From NCBI GenBank assembly GCA_964291305.2, contig OZ219783.1, positions 992,001 to 1,056,000 on the forward strand: a stretch of 64,000 bases of DNA, written 5' to 3'. The position numbers were made by a program, and so were the translations under genes. The notes beneath the pieces are model-generated. The model was not told where the DNA came from. It worked only from the letters and a program-made list of their open reading frames with translations, and ran no database searches. This DNA comes from VXNF01 sp964291305. GTDB taxonomy: Bacteria > Actinomycetota > Acidimicrobiia > Acidimicrobiales > CATQHL01. Below are positions 63,213 through 64,000 of the stretch, one piece after another (positions within the stretch are counted from its first letter, which is position 1; each line of letters starts with the position of its first letter).

Positions 63213-63300
63213 CTCCTTGCCGCGAAGCCTCCGGCTCGGCGGGCGCCACCGCCACGGAAACGTGCGAGATTCGCAAGATATAGTTTTCTGCTTGTTCCGC

Positions 63301-63317
63301 GACCCTCATTGAGGGTC
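63301..63317. promoter_or_regulatory. 17-bp palindrome upstream of the third R-M gene
   Basis: GACCCTCATTGAGGGTC has perfect 8-base arms around one base and lies 19 bp before the start at 63336. It could be an operator for that gene or part of a terminator for the upstream gene; no clear T run follows. Confidence 0.5.
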
Positions 63318-63335
63318 CACTTTAAGGAGTGTAGA

Positions 63336-64000
63336 GTGGTGCGACCTAGCTATGACGAGATGCGACGGCTCCTCGATGTTGAGGATTTTGCTGGTTTGTT
63401 CATCGGACGTTTAGGTTGGGATCATCCGCCATCTTCGCTTGCCAAGTTGGGTGTTAGGGATACCGAGCTAACGGCCCAGGCTTTAGCCGAAAAGCGCGGG
63501 GTGCTTCTTTGGGTCGTTCAATGTGTCTCAGAACCGTCTAGGGCAGATCAACACAAGGTCGTCCGCGATGTGTCGCGCCACTCACGGGGCGTGCTGGTGG
63601 TTTTCGCAACTCCAGAGTGCCAGATCTGGCTGTGGCCAGAGCAGAGATCATCGGGAGTCGGCTATCGGCTGGTTGACCACCCCTATCACCCGGGGGCTGG
63701 GAATGATTCGCTATTGCAGCGTATTGCTGAAGCTTCTTTCTCACTTAGCGAAGAGTCCTCGCTCACGACTCCCATTGTGCTGAAACGTGTGAGACGGTCG
63801 TTCAACGTAGAAGAAGTCACAAAGTCATTTTATCAAGACTTCAAGAAACACCATAAAGAGCTAGCCCAAAGCATCCTTGGGATTTCGGATAGCAACGATC
63901 GACGTTGGTATGCCTCGGTACTGTTGAACAGGATCATGTTCGTTTACTTCATGCAAAGAAAGGGATTTCTGGACGGCGATACCGACTATCTGCGAAACCG
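63336..64000 (+). CDS. Type II/IIG-like restriction-modification methyltransferase, 3' end outside window
   Basis: Open from a GTG at 63336 (AAGGAG six bases upstream) to the end of the window, 221 codons so far. After a nuclease-like N-terminal part (AEKRGVLLWVVQCVSE, FATPECQIWLWPEQ) come VEEVTKSFYQDFKKHHKELA and WYASVLLNRIMFVYFMQRKGFL then YLRN. That sequence is typical of the stretch preceding the methyltransferase core in Eco57I-like and related large R-M proteins. The AdoMet and NPPY motifs would lie beyond the window, so subtype is open. Confidence 0.7.
   Translation, partial: MVRPSYDEMRRLLDVEDFAGLFIGRLGWDHPPSSLAKLGVRDTELTAQALAEKRGVLLWVVQCVSEPSRADQHKVVRDVSRHSRGVLVVFATPECQIWLWPEQRSSGVGYRLVDHPYHPGAGNDSLLQRIAEASFSLSEESSLTTPIVLKRVRRSFNVEEVTKSFYQDFKKHHKELAQSILGISDSNDRRWYASVLLNRIMFVYFMQRKGFLDGDTDYLRN

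Overview
The window is a high-GC bacterial chromosome segment with actinobacterial features: DUF222/HNH 13E12-type genes, GTG starts, no lipid A genes, and an MEP-pathway gene set embedded in the ribosomal/translation block. An Acidimicrobiia-like actinobacterium is my best guess, inferred from gene content and codon style; I could not test it.

Bases 1-21,700 are a dense plus-strand core block: dprA (5' end outside the window), xerC, a degenerate LytM protein, rpsB-tsf-pyrH-frr-cdsA-dxr-rseP-ispG, rimP-nusA-ylxR-infB-DUF503-rbfA-truB, rpsO-pnp and dapB. It links translation, isoprenoid and phospholipid precursor synthesis, membrane proteolysis, RNA decay and lysine/peptidoglycan precursor synthesis. 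The order is conventional, except that no ribF lies between truB and rpsO.

Bases 21,700-33,900 are an accessory region. A diverged copy of the dapB 3' end brackets a secreted fibronectin-III-like gene. Then come a DUF4143 ATPase, a Type III-like restriction-modification pair (res-mod, minus strand), a nucleotidyltransferase toxin-antitoxin-like pair, a ~74-bp-period repeat array and a broken DUF222/HNH gene.

Bases 33,900-44,700 are bracketed by two direct copies of the DUF222/HNH gene. The interval holds a zinc-starvation set: a shortened COG0523 GTPase, a WD40 protein, a Fur/Zur regulator, a siderophore-class ABC importer and an AztD-like zinc chaperone. It also holds a VOC protein, VapBC and a RloAB (AbiL-like) module. 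Two operator-like sites (14 of 19 bases identical) precede the two zinc transcription units.

Bases 46,400-51,530 encode a giant single-chain Type ISP-like restriction-modification enzyme, split by a frameshift exactly at an 11-G run. A 12-G run lies near its start, and another 12-base run lies inside the Type III res gene, which is in frame. Together these suggest slipped-strand phase variation of DNA restriction, with the Type III system ON and the Type ISP system OFF in this assembly. This is the strongest candidate for an undescribed system here.

Bases 51,600-63,200 carry an amide-utilisation cluster: amidase, two-component system and Liv/Urt/Ami-type ABC importer. Its histidine kinase and LivG parts each carry a single-base frameshift. 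An acyl-CoA synthetase/acyl-CoA dehydrogenase pair follows. A third restriction-modification gene begins at 63,336 and runs off the end.
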